Below are positions 26,501-36,239 of a DNA stretch of 64,000 nt, piece by piece. The position numbers and the translations under genes were made by a program. The first letter of the stretch is position 1. Each line of letters begins with the position of its first letter. The notes below the pieces were generated by a model. It ran no database searches. It worked only from the letters and a program-made list of their open reading frames with translations, and had not been told where the DNA came from. Source of the DNA: CAWAPS01 sp963783945 (GTDB lineage Bacteria > Actinomycetota > Acidimicrobiia > Acidimicrobiales > Palsa-688); contig CAWAPS010000007.1 of the NCBI GenBank assembly GCA_963783945.1, forward strand, positions 789,595 to 853,594, in the 5' to 3' direction.

Positions 26501-26893
26501 GTCGCGGTGGCCAGACGGTTCGTTCAGCTGGGTTTCTCGCTGGCCGCCACCGCCGGCACGGCCGCCCGCTTCGAGGCAGAAGGGGTCCCCGTCGCCACCA
26601 TCGTGGCCAAGGTCAGCGACGAGGTAGGGGGCGAGGGAGCGGCGGGAGTGGACGCGGTCACCCTCCTCCGCGAAGGAAAGGTGGACCTGGTCGTCAACAC
26701 CCCGCGGGGCCGGGGTCCCCGGGCCGACGGGGCTTATATCCGCCGGGCCGCCAACCAGCACCGGGTGGCCTGCCTCACCACTATCGCGGCGGCCCGGGCC
26801 GCGGTTGCCGGCATCGCCGACCGGTCGGCCAACGCCCTGACCGTCCGCAGCCTGCAGGAGTATCACGAGTCGGAGCAGCTGCCGCTGACATGA
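23567..26893 (+). CDS. carB: Carbamoyl-phosphate synthase large subunit
   Basis: Makes carbamoyl phosphate from bicarbonate, ammonia and two ATP. 1108 residues: two homologous ATP-grasp halves ([20 protein letters not shown] at the start of the first, [19 protein letters not shown] at the second), an oligomerisation domain and a C-terminal MGS-like allosteric domain after ~960. GTG 23567 is adjacent to the carA stop. An acidic stretch precedes the second half. Length is typical. Confidence 0.97.
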   Translation: [1108 protein letters not shown]

Positions 26894-27879
26894 GAGACGG
26901 GGGCCCGGCCGGGACGGTTGACCTTCGCACCCGGGTCGGCTCGGTGACGCTCGAGAACCCGGTCATGACGGCGTCGGGAACCTCGGGCCACGGGGCCGAG
27001 CTGGCTGCGTATCTGGACCTCTCCCGCCTTGGCGCGGTTGTGGTCAAATCGCTGTCGGCGGAGGGTTGGGGCGGCAATCCGGCGCCCCGGTTGATTCCCC
27101 TCGCGACCGCCGGAGGGATGCTCAACAGCGTGGGGCTCCAGAACCCCGGGGTGGAAAGGTGGCTGGCGTCGGAGCTGCCGGCCCTCGCCCGCACCGGCGC
27201 CCGGGTGGTGGCCAGCATCTGGGGGTTCACCGCGGAGTCGTTCGGTCAGGCCGCCCGGTCGATCGCCGACGCCATCCGCGACCCGGCGCCGGGTTCGTCT
27301 CCCGCCCGGGCCATAGTCGCGGTCGAGGCCAACATCTCCTGCCCCAACATCGAGGACCGCCGGCGGATGTTCGCCCACAGCGCGAGCGGCGTGCACGACG
27401 CGGTGGGGGCCGCGGTGGACGGCCTCGGGGGGCTCGTGCCCCTCTGGGCGAAAATGAGCCCGAACGTCACCGACCTGCCCGCTCTGGCCGCCGAGGCGAT
27501 GGTCGCCGGGGCGGAGTCGCTGACCCTGATCAACACCCTGATGGGTATGGCCATCGATCCTGCGACCGGCACGTTCCGCCTCGGTGGCGGGGGAGGGGGG
27601 CTATCGGGACCGGCGATCCACCCGGTGGCGGTGAGAGCGGTTTACGAATGCCGGCAGGCCCTCCCGGACGCCGCCATCGTCGGAGTCGGCGGGGTGCGCA
27701 GTGGCGAGGATGCGGCAGAGCTTCTGGCCGCCGGTGCCGACGCCGTGCAGATCGGCACGGCCACCTTCGCCGATCCGCGCGCTCCCGCCCGGGTACTGGC
27801 CGGACTGGCGTCGTGGTGCGTCGAGCAGGGAATCTGGACGATCGACGAGCTGAAGGGACGGGCCCATGAACGACTTTGA
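26890..27879 (+). CDS. pyrD: Dihydroorotate dehydrogenase, class 1B type
   Basis: FMN enzyme oxidising dihydroorotate to orotate. 329 residues. Cys151 in EANISCPN is the catalytic base that marks class 1 enzymes; TLINTLMGMAID, GGGGGLSGPAIHPVAV and GVGGVRSGEDAAELL are class 1B-like. Class 1B enzymes normally need the PyrK electron-transfer subunit for NAD, but no pyrK lies in this operon. ATG overlaps the carB stop; the end overlaps pyrF by 14 bases. Confidence 0.93.
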   Translation: MRDGGPAGTVDLRTRVGSVTLENPVMTASGTSGHGAELAAYLDLSRLGAVVVKSLSAEGWGGNPAPRLIPLATAGGMLNSVGLQNPGVERWLASELPALARTGARVVASIWGFTAESFGQAARSIADAIRDPAPGSSPARAIVAVEANISCPNIEDRRRMFAHSASGVHDAVGAAVDGLGGLVPLWAKMSPNVTDLPALAAEAMVAGAESLTLINTLMGMAIDPATGTFRLGGGGGGLSGPAIHPVAVRAVYECRQALPDAAIVGVGGVRSGEDAAELLAAGADAVQIGTATFADPRAPARVLAGLASWCVEQGIWTIDELKGRAHERL

Positions 27880-28567
27880 ACCGGCGCCGGAGACGCTGCG
27901 CTCGCGGCTGGCGTTGGCCCTGGACGTCGACGATGCGGTGGCCGCCCAGCGGCTGGCCCGGCAGTTGCGCCCGTGGTTCGGGGTGGCCAAGGTCGGCCTC
28001 GAGCTGTTCAGCGCGGCCGGGCCGAGCGTGGTGCAGACCTTGATCGACGACGGCTACCGGGTGTTCCTCGACTTGAAGATGGCGGACATCCCGACGACGG
28101 TGGGCCGGGCCGCCCGAGTGCTCGGGGCCCTCGGTGTGTCGTACCTCAGCTTTCACGCCTTCGCCGGCCCAGCCGTGCTGAAGGCCGGAGTCGAGGGCCT
28201 GAACGACGGGGCCGGCCTGGCCGGGCTGCCCCAGCCGGCTGCTCTGGCCGTGACCATCCTGACCAGCGACGGGGACGCCCCTCCCCACATCCTGGGCAAG
28301 CGGGTGGCCACCGCGGTGGAGGCCCGCTGCTCCGGGCTGGTGTGCGCGGCCTCCGACGTCCGGGAGGCCAAACAGCTGGCCCCGCGGATGATCACGGTCG
28401 TTCCCGGGCTGCGGCCCATCGGCTCCCCGGTTCACGATCAGGTTCGCTCGGCCACCCCGGCCGAGGCCCTGGCCGCCGGCGCCGACTTGCTCGTCATCGG
28501 CCGGGCGGTGACCGCCGCGGTCGACCGGCAGGACGCGGCTCGGACGTTGGTCGCGTCAATCTCGTAA
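27866..28567 (+). CDS. pyrF: Orotidine 5'-phosphate decarboxylase
   Basis: Last step to UMP. 233 residues, the E. coli/Bacillus-type length. The D-x-K-x-x-D catalytic array is present as Asp69, Lys71 and Asp74 (LDLKMADIP), with ALDVDD at the N-terminus and VPGLRPIG plus GRAVTAA for the phosphate site. ATG begins 14 bases inside pyrD. Last gene of the pyr operon. Confidence 0.96.
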   Translation: MNDFEPAPETLRSRLALALDVDDAVAAQRLARQLRPWFGVAKVGLELFSAAGPSVVQTLIDDGYRVFLDLKMADIPTTVGRAARVLGALGVSYLSFHAFAGPAVLKAGVEGLNDGAGLAGLPQPAALAVTILTSDGDAPPHILGKRVATAVEARCSGLVCAASDVREAKQLAPRMITVVPGLRPIGSPVHDQVRSATPAEALAAGADLLVIGRAVTAAVDRQDAARTLVASIS

Positions 28568-28589
28568 GGGGCGGCGCGGCGCGCTGATC

Positions 28590-28916
28590 GTGCGCGGCAT
28601 GCCCTTGCCGCCCGAGTTGACCGCTGAGCAACGACAGGCCGCCCTGGAGAAGGCGGCGGTGGCCCGCCGTATGCGAGCCGAGCTCAAGGAAAAGCTCAAG
28701 ATGGGCTCGGTCAGCCTGGCGGAGCTGCTAAAGGAAGCCGACCACGACGAGGTGGTGGGCAAGATGAAAGTCCTTTCCGTGCTGGAGTCACTCCCCGGTC
28801 TGGGCAAGGTGAAGGCTCGCCGGCTGATGGAGGAGATCGGGATCAGCGAGACCCGCCGCCTCCACGGTCTCGGGGAGCAGCAGCGCAAGCGGCTGTTCGA
28901 AAAGCTCAACAGCTAA
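28590..28916 (+). CDS. mihF: Actinobacterial integration host factor mIHF
   Basis: Nucleoid-associated DNA-binding protein found only in actinobacteria and unrelated to E. coli IHF. 108 residues from GTG 28590; ATG 28599 is an equally good start. Alpha-helical N-terminus (AALEKAAVARRMRAELKEKL), then the helix-two-turn-helix region SLPGLGKVKARRLMEEIGI and a KRLFEKL end. It lies directly before gmk, the conserved location in mycobacteria and streptomycetes, which strongly supports the call. Confidence 0.93.
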   Translation: MRGMPLPPELTAEQRQAALEKAAVARRMRAELKEKLKMGSVSLAELLKEADHDEVVGKMKVLSVLESLPGLGKVKARRLMEEIGISETRRLHGLGEQQRKRLFEKLNS

Positions 28917-28927
28917 GCCTCGGGTCA

Positions 28928-28962
28928 CTCTGACCTTGCCTGCCCGGCCCCGAGGGTCAGAG
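28928..28962 (+). other. Inverted repeat between mihF and gmk
   Basis: CTCTGACC at 28928-28935 pairs with GGTCAGAG at 28955-28962 across a 19-base GC-rich loop, ending eight bases before the gmk start. It may be a weak terminator or may modulate gmk translation. Confidence 0.35.
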
Positions 28963-28970
28963 CCAGCCGG

Positions 28971-29549
28971 GTGTCGCGTTCACCTGTGGGTTCGACGTTG
29001 ATCGCCATCGTTTCCGGCCCTGGCGGGGTAGGAAAGGGCACCGTTGTGGCCCGCTTGCTGGAGATGCATCCGGACCTGCGGCTGTCGCGATCGTGGACCA
29101 CCAGGCCGCAACGGCCGGGCGAGGCGGACGACGCCTACGTGTTCGTCGACCGGGAGGCCTTCCGGGACCGGGCCGACCGGGGCGGGTTCCTGGAGTGGAC
29201 GGAGTTCACGGGCAGCGGACATCTCTACGGGACACCGGCGCTCGACCCGGCCGACGACCACGGCCGGCCGGTCATCCTCGAGATCGACCTGGACGGCGCC
29301 CAGCAGGTGAAGAGGGTTCATCCCGATGCCGTGTTGATTCTCGTTGTGGCCCCGTCCGCCCAGGCCCGGGAGCAGCGGCTGAGGAGCCGCGGCGACGACG
29401 AGGCGAGCGTGCTCCGCCGGCTGAAGGTGGGCGAAGCCGAGGAGCAGCTCGGCCGGGAGATAGCCGACCACGTCGTGGTGAACGACGAGGTAGACCGGGC
29501 CGCGGCAGACGTCGCTGGTATACTCGGACGCTACCGAAGCGACGGCTGA
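28971..29549 (+). CDS. gmk: Guanylate kinase
   Basis: Phosphorylates GMP to GDP. 192 residues from GTG 28971. P-loop variant GPGGVGKGT at ~16-24 (GPSGVGKGT in most), SWTTRPQRPGEADDAYVFV for GMP binding, GGFLEWTEFTGSGHLYGTP, DLDGAQQVK and the LID region RLRSRGDDE. The Gly in place of Ser in the P-loop is common in actinobacteria. Next gene is rpoZ. Confidence 0.95.
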   Translation: MSRSPVGSTLIAIVSGPGGVGKGTVVARLLEMHPDLRLSRSWTTRPQRPGEADDAYVFVDREAFRDRADRGGFLEWTEFTGSGHLYGTPALDPADDHGRPVILEIDLDGAQQVKRVHPDAVLILVVAPSAQAREQRLRSRGDDEASVLRRLKVGEAEEQLGREIADHVVVNDEVDRAAADVAGILGRYRSDG

Positions 29550-29602
29550 CCCGCCCGCCCCGGTAATCCCCGCCCCCTTCCCCCACCACGGAGTAGCTTT
29601 CG

Positions 29603-29923
29603 ATGCCGGACCGCGACGCCACCATGATGGAACCACCGGTCGAGGCCCTGCTCGATCGGGTCGACTCGAAGTTCACCCTGGTGAGCCTGGCCGCCATGAG
29701 AGGTCGCCAGATCAACTCCTACTTCAACCAGCTGGGTGAGGGGCTGGGGTCGATAGTGCCACCTCAGGTCACGTCGGTGTCCCGCAAGCCTCTGTCCATC
29801 TCGCTCGAGGAGATCGCGGCCGGGAAGATCACCTTCAGCCGGCCCGAGCCGGGCGAAGGGGAGGACGCTGACGGCGACGGCAACAGTAGCGAGGCCGGCG
29901 GGGGCAACGAGGGCGAGAACTAG
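29603..29923 (+). CDS. rpoZ: RNA polymerase omega subunit
   Basis: Small chaperone subunit of RNA polymerase. 106 residues: MEPPVEALLDRVDSKFTLVSLAAMRGRQINSY is the actinobacterial omega signature, with PLSISLEEIAAGKI near the end, then an acidic Gly/Glu tail. GGAG nine bases before ATG 29603. It keeps the typical gmk-rpoZ-coaBC-metK-priA order. Confidence 0.94.
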   Translation: MPDRDATMMEPPVEALLDRVDSKFTLVSLAAMRGRQINSYFNQLGEGLGSIVPPQVTSVSRKPLSISLEEIAAGKITFSRPEPGEGEDADGDGNSSEAGGGNEGEN

Positions 29924-29934
29924 GGGCCGGGACC

Positions 29935-31262
29935 ATATCCGAGGCCCTGACGGCCCTGTCGGGCCGCCGCATCGTGCTCGGGGTCTGCGGAGGTATTGCT
30001 GCGTACAAGGCGGTGGAGGTGTGCCGGAGGCTGGTCGATGCCGGCGCCCGGGTGAGCCCGGTCATGACCAGGGGGGCGTCCCGGTTCGTCGGAGCCGTCA
30101 CCTTCTCGGCTCTGGCCTCCGAACCGGTTCGCAGCTCCTTGTGGGACGGGCCGGAGCCCATACCCCACACCCGGTTGGGCCAGTCGGCCGACCTGATCGT
30201 GGTGGCCCCGGCCACCGCCCGGCTGATCGGTTCCTACGCCGCTGGCATCTCGTCCGACCTGCTGACCGCCAGCCTGCTCGCCACTAGGGCCCCCGTACTG
30301 GTCTGCCCGGCCATGCACACCGAGATGTGGGAACACCCCGCGGTGGTGGAGAACATGGCGACTCTTATCCGGCGGGGGGTGCGGGTGGTGAACCCGACAG
30401 CGGGCCGGCTCGCCGGCGGAGACGTTGGATCGGGGCGGATGGCCGAACCGGTGGAGATAGTGGCGGCGGCCGCTCGGATCCTGGCCGGGCCCGGAGGAGG
30501 CGAGGCGGCCGGCGCCGGCAACGCCGCTGGAGGAGCCGCCGATGCGAGTCTGCGCGGGGTCAGCGCTGTAGTGACGGCCGGCGGGACCAGGGAGGCGATC
30601 GATCCGGTTCGTTTCATCGGCAACCGCTCGTCCGGCAAACAGGGCTACGCCATAGCCGCCGAGCTGGCCCGCCGGGGGGCCTCCGTGGTGCTGATCAGCA
30701 CCAGCACCGGATCGCTGCCCGACCCGGCAGGAACCCAGGTGGTGCCGGTCGAGACGGCAGCAGAGATGGAGCAGGCGGTGATGTCGCGCCGGAGCGAAGC
30801 GGGCGTCATCGTCATGGCCGCGGCGGTAGCCGACTTCAGGCCCAAGGCGGTCGCCGACCACAAGCTCAAGAAGGCCGAGGGCACCCCGGAGGTGATCCTC
30901 GAGCCGACCACCGACATCCTGGCCGCCCTGGGCCAGACTCGCCGCCCCGGTCAGGTGCTGGTGGGGTTCGCGGCCGAGACCGGGCGACCCGGGTCGGCCC
31001 AGGAGGACCTGCGGCGCTACGCCCGGCAGAAGCTGGCGGCCAAAGGCGCCGATCTGGTGGTCGCCAACGACGTCGCCGCCCCCGAAACCGGCTTCGGCCA
31101 CGACACCAACGCCGTCCTGATCGCCTCGGCGGACGGCTCCGAGATCGACGTGCCTCTGGCCACCAAGGAAAGGGTGGCGGCCGCGGTGGTTGACGCCATC
31201 GCCACCCGCCTCGGCCACCGATCCCCGTCCTCCGCGGATGGGCGACACAACCAGGAGAGACC

Positions 31263-31266
<4 letters not shown>
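29935..31266 (+). CDS. coaBC: Bifunctional phosphopantothenoylcysteine decarboxylase / synthetase
   Basis: Two steps of coenzyme A synthesis. 443 residues if started at ATA 29935. CoaC domain: GRRIVLGVCGGIAAYKA, the catalytic His in IPHTRLGQSADL, CPAMHTEMWEHPA. CoaB domain after ~195: GGTREAIDPVRFIGNRSSGKQG, AAAVADFRPK. The first usable GTG (29974) lies inside the first beta strand, and from the in-frame stop at 29887 to there no ATG, GTG or TTG exists, so a near-cognate start is needed. ATA 29935 has AGGGG eight bases upstream; CTG 29947 and 29956 are alternatives. The end overlaps metK. Confidence 0.92.
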
Positions 31267-32456
<1,190 letters not shown>

Positions 32457-32464
32457 GAAGCCAA

Positions 32465-34282
32465 CTGATCAAGAGGGGTGCCCGGGCCGGTCGTGGCGCT
32501 CGGGCGGCCACCTTCCCGCCGCCCGGCGCGCTGGTCGCACGCGTGCTCACCGAGGTGGCGGGCATCGACAAGGAGTTCGACTATCTGGTGCCCCCGCACC
32601 TGGTGGAGCAGGTCGGTGTGGGCTCGGAGGTCCGGGTGGACCTGTCGGGCCGGCGAGTGGGGGCCTGGGTGTTGGCGATCGGAGTCGACCCGGAGCCTGG
32701 GCGGGCCCTGCGGGCCATCGCCAAGGTCAGGGGCGCGGGGCCGGAGCCGGGAGTGGTGGCCCTGGCCGGGTGGGGAGCGTGGAGATGGGCGGGGCGCCGG
32801 GCGTCGTTCCTGAAGTCGGCGTCGGCCGGGTTCGCGGTGCGGGCGGTGCCGGACCCAGCCAGACGACCCCCGGCCCCACCGGGTCCGGGCGGGCAGGGAT
32901 CGGCGCCCGGCTCTGAGCTGGCCCGCGACCTCGAACCGGGCCGGGTGACCCTGCTGCGGCTGCCGCCCGCGGCCGACCCGACCCCGCTGATCGCCGAGAT
33001 CGCCCAGCTGGGCCCCACCCTGGTGGTGCTGCCTTCGCTGGCCCGGTCGGCCGTGCTGGCGGGCCGGCTGCGCAGGGCCGGGGGCGACGTGGCCCTGCTC
33101 CCCGGCGAGTGGCCGGCGGCGAGAGGCGGAAGGGCGGTCGTCATCGGCGCCCGGGCGGCGGCGTGGGGCCCGTGTCCCGGCCTGGCCGCGGCGGTGGTCC
33201 TGGACGGCCACGACGAAGGGCTGGGCCAGGAGCAGGTACCGACCTGGAACGCGGTCGACGTGCTGGCCGAGCGGGCCCGGCGCGCCGGGGCGCCCTGTGT
33301 GGTCGTCAGCGCCTGCCCTACTCCGGAGCTGCTCGCCCTGGGTTCACTGCGCACCGTCGACCGGGCGGCTGAGAGGCGGGGATGGGCCGCCCTCGAAGTC
33401 GTCGACCGGCGGGGCGACGATCCCAGGCTGGGTCTGTACTCCGACCGCCTGGTCGACCTGATCCGCTCCGAACCCCGCGTGGTGTGCGTGCTGAACCGCA
33501 CCGGGCGGGCCCGCCTGCTTGCCTGCGCGGCGTGTGGCGAGCTGACCCGCTGCGAGAACTGCGGCGCCGCGGTGTCCCAGGAGACAGGAAGGGAGGGGGA
33601 GCGAATCCTGCGCTGCCCGAGATGCGGGCTCGAACGGCCTCAGGTCTGCGCCGAGTGCTCGTCGTCGCGGGTCAAGCTCCTGCGCGTGGGGGTGACGCGC
33701 GCCCGCGAGGAGCTGGAAGCCCTGGCCGGTCGCCCGGTCGCCGAGGTCACGGCCCAAACCAAGGTCGTGCCCGATGCCGGGCTGCTGGTCGGCACCGAGG
33801 CCGTCTTGCACCGGCTCGGACCGAACGACGGGGTCACCGCTGCGGCGTTCGTGGACTTCGACCAGGAGCTGCTGGCCGGCCGGGTCCGGGCCGGCCCGGA
33901 AGCCCTGGGGTTGCTGGCCGGCGCATCCCGGCTGGTGAGGGGACGGACCGGCCGGGTGCTGGCGCAGACCCGGGTTCCCGACCATCCGGTGATCCGGTCG
34001 GCTCTTCTCGCCGATCCCGGAGTTCTGGCCGGGGCGGAGATAGAGCTGCGCGCCGCCCTGCGCCTGCCCCCCGTGACGTCGGTGGCTGTGGTGTCGGGTC
34101 AGGCCGCCCCGGAGTTCGTGGAACGGCTTCGGCTGACCCGCCCGCCGGTCGAGATTCTCGGCCCCGACCGTGACCGCTGGCTGGTGAAGGCGGCGGATCC
34201 GGATGCGCTGGCCCGGGCTCTGGCGGACACGCCGCGACCGGGCGGCGGCCTGCGGGTGGCCGTCGAGCCGACCCGGCTGTAG
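32465..34282 (+). CDS. priA: PriA-like primosomal protein N', helicase motifs lost
   Basis: DNA replication-restart protein. The 3'-binding domain opens with VARVLTEVAGIDKEFDYLVPP and the zinc-binding insert is intact (CAACGELTRCENC, LRCPRCGLERPQVCAEC). The ATPase core is degenerate: no Walker A GxxGSGKT, and the DEAH box reads LDGHDEG. Loss of helicase motifs is known in actinobacterial PriA, which probably acts as a structural primosome factor. Start is uncertain: the first canonical codon, GTG 32543, cuts into the first conserved strand; CTG 32465 or ATC 32468, behind AGGAAG, would include it. Confidence 0.85.
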   Translation: MIKRGARAGRGARAATFPPPGALVARVLTEVAGIDKEFDYLVPPHLVEQVGVGSEVRVDLSGRRVGAWVLAIGVDPEPGRALRAIAKVRGAGPEPGVVALAGWGAWRWAGRRASFLKSASAGFAVRAVPDPARRPPAPPGPGGQGSAPGSELARDLEPGRVTLLRLPPAADPTPLIAEIAQLGPTLVVLPSLARSAVLAGRLRRAGGDVALLPGEWPAARGGRAVVIGARAAAWGPCPGLAAAVVLDGHDEGLGQEQVPTWNAVDVLAERARRAGAPCVVVSACPTPELLALGSLRTVDRAAERRGWAALEVVDRRGDDPRLGLYSDRLVDLIRSEPRVVCVLNRTGRARLLACAACGELTRCENCGAAVSQETGREGERILRCPRCGLERPQVCAECSSSRVKLLRVGVTRAREELEALAGRPVAEVTAQTKVVPDAGLLVGTEAVLHRLGPNDGVTAAAFVDFDQELLAGRVRAGPEALGLLAGASRLVRGRTGRVLAQTRVPDHPVIRSALLADPGVLAGAEIELRAALRLPPVTSVAVVSGQAAPEFVERLRLTRPPVEILGPDRDRWLVKAADPDALARALADTPRPGGGLRVAVEPTRL

Positions 34283-34322
34283 CCGGCCCGTCGATGCGGC
34301 GCGGGTGTAGTAGGCAGGGGGC

Positions 34323-35057
34323 ATGCAGAGCGGTCACCACGGCGCCCCGGCGGTCGTGCTGCTCAGCGGCGGGCTCGATTCTGCGACCACCTTGGCCATA
34401 GCTCGCGACGAGGGCTACCGGGCGTACGCCCTCAGTTTCCGGTATGGGCAGCGCCATGCGATCGAGCTGGACGCCGCCCGCCGGGTGGCGGCGGCGGTAG
34501 GGGTGGTGCGGCACGTGGTGGCCGACATAGACCTGCGGGTGTTCGGTGGCTCAGCTCTCACCGGGGACCTGGCGGTGCCCCACCGGGGGAGCGACGCGGC
34601 GGCGGCGGACGCCGGGCCGGGGTCGGGCGGCGACGAGATCCCGGTCACCTACGTGCCCGCCCGCAACACCATTTTCTTGTCGTTTGCACTGGCCTTCGCC
34701 GAGACCCTCGGCTCCTCGGACATCTTCATCGGGGTCAACGCCCTCGATTACAGCGGGTACCCGGACTGCCGGCCCGAGTACATCGACGCTTACCGGCAGA
34801 TGGCCGATCTGGCCACCAAGGCCGGGGTCGAGGGGCGCCAGCGGCTCAGCATCCACACCCCGCTGATCGAGCTGACCAAGGGCCAGATCATCGGCCGGGG
34901 GCTGTCGCTCGGGCTGGACTACGGCATCACCCACAGCTGCTACGACCCGGACCCGTCCGGGCGGCCGTGTAGGACATGCGACTCCTGTCACCTGCGGGCC
35001 AAAGGATTCGCGGAAGCAGGCGTGCCCGATCCCGTCCTCGCCCCTCGGAGCCCGTGA
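34323..35057 (+). CDS. queC: 7-cyano-7-deazaguanine synthase
   Basis: Converts 7-carboxy-7-deazaguanine to preQ0 with ATP and ammonia. 244 residues: PP-loop VVLLSGGLDSATTLA, LSFRYGQRHAIEL, VPARNTIFLSFALA, NALDYSGYPDCRPEYI and a zinc site built from CYDPDP, CRTCDSC. First of three overlapping or adjacent que genes. The stop overlaps the queE start. An Ala/Gly-rich insert of ~20 residues sits around 80-100. Confidence 0.95.
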   Translation: MQSGHHGAPAVVLLSGGLDSATTLAIARDEGYRAYALSFRYGQRHAIELDAARRVAAAVGVVRHVVADIDLRVFGGSALTGDLAVPHRGSDAAAADAGPGSGGDEIPVTYVPARNTIFLSFALAFAETLGSSDIFIGVNALDYSGYPDCRPEYIDAYRQMADLATKAGVEGRQRLSIHTPLIELTKGQIIGRGLSLGLDYGITHSCYDPDPSGRPCRTCDSCHLRAKGFAEAGVPDPVLAPRSP

Positions 35058-35698
35058 TGGCCTACCGGGTCAAGGAGATCTTCTACACCCTGCAGGGAGA
35101 AGGGGTCCACGCCGGGCGGCCGGCGGTGTTCTGCCGGTTCACCGGCTGCAACCTCTGGACCGGCCACGAGGTGCACCGGGCCCAGGCCGTGTGCCAGTTC
35201 TGCGACACCGATTTTGTGGGCACCGACGGCGGGGGCGGGGGACGGTTCGACACCCCCTCGGACCTGGCTGCTGCGGTCGCCTCAGCGTGGGTCGGCAAAG
35301 CTCACGACAAGGCCCGGCCCTACGTAGTGTGCACCGGAGGCGAGCCCCTCCTGCAGCTCGATGAGGCGGCCATCACCGCCCTTCACGAGCGGGGCTTCGA
35401 GGTGGGCATCGAGACCAACGGGACCCGGCCCATACCCAACGGGCTCGACTGGGTGTGCGTGAGCCCGAAAGCCGGGGCGACCTTCGTGGTCGAGGAGGCC
35501 GACGAGCTCAAGCTGGTCTTCCCCCAGGACGGGGCGCCGCCCGAGCGGTTCGAAGGCGGACGGTTCGGGCGCCTTTCCCTCCAGCCGATGGACGGACCCG
35601 ACCGGGAGGGCAACACCGCATTGGCCGTGGAGTACTGCCTGGCCCATCCGCAATGGAGGCTGAGCCTGCAGACCCACAAGTTCATCGGTATCCCGTGA
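35057..35698 (+). CDS. queE: 7-carboxy-7-deazaguanine synthase (radical SAM)
   Basis: Radical SAM enzyme contracting the pterin ring to 7-carboxy-7-deazaguanine. 213 residues from ATG 35057. The cluster motif is the extended CX14CX2C of QueE (CNLW ... CQFCDT), with YTLQGEGVHAGRPAVFCR before it, CTGGEPLLQLD, and ETNGTRPIP. It acts on the product of QueD, whose gene is not in this window. Confidence 0.95.
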   Translation: MAYRVKEIFYTLQGEGVHAGRPAVFCRFTGCNLWTGHEVHRAQAVCQFCDTDFVGTDGGGGGRFDTPSDLAAAVASAWVGKAHDKARPYVVCTGGEPLLQLDEAAITALHERGFEVGIETNGTRPIPNGLDWVCVSPKAGATFVVEEADELKLVFPQDGAPPERFEGGRFGRLSLQPMDGPDREGNTALAVEYCLAHPQWRLSLQTHKFIGIP

Positions 35699-35756
35699 TG
35701 GGCGTGACAAGGCGGTCCAGCGCATCCGAAGTCGAGTACCGGGGAGCGGGTGCCAA

Positions 35757-36239
35757 TTGAGTGACACCTCGAAGCTCACCCACCTGGGAGGGGCGACGCA
35801 CTACCGGTACCAGGACCCTGACGCCGCGATCCTCGAGTGCTTCCCGAACCAGCACCGCTCAGAGCTTTCGGTGATCGGTCTCGACTGCCCGGAATTCACC
35901 AGCCTGTGCCCCATGACCGGGCAACCGGACTTCGGGACCATCCACATCCACTACGTCCCGGGCGATCTCTGCGTGGAGAGCAAGAGCCTCAAGCTGTACC
36001 TGGGCGCGTTCCGCAACCACGGGTCCTTTCACGAGGACTGCGTCAACCGCATAGCCGACGACCTGAAGGATCGGGTCCGGCCCCGGTACCTGCGAGTGTT
36101 CGGAGACTTCCGTCCCCGCGGCGGGATCACCATCCGACCGCTGGCGCTGCGGGTGGCCCCGGGTCTGAGCGCGGACGACGAGCGGACGTGCCTCAACCTG
36201 CTGGCCCAGTTCGATGCGGTGACCCGCCGGACGCGGTAG
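35757..36239 (+). CDS. queF: NADPH-dependent 7-cyano-7-deazaguanine reductase
   Basis: Reduces the preQ0 nitrile to preQ1 for tRNA queuosine. 160 residues, the unimodular (YkvM/Bacillus-type) form. Catalytic Cys51 in FTSLCPMTGQPDF with Asp58, and the QueF motif E-SKSLKLYLGAFRNHG. TTG 35757 follows GGGGAG. With queC and queE this makes preQ1 synthesis, so the organism probably makes queuosine rather than only salvaging it; tgt and queA are not here. Confidence 0.95.
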   Translation: MSDTSKLTHLGGATHYRYQDPDAAILECFPNQHRSELSVIGLDCPEFTSLCPMTGQPDFGTIHIHYVPGDLCVESKSLKLYLGAFRNHGSFHEDCVNRIADDLKDRVRPRYLRVFGDFRPRGGITIRPLALRVAPGLSADDERTCLNLLAQFDAVTRRTR

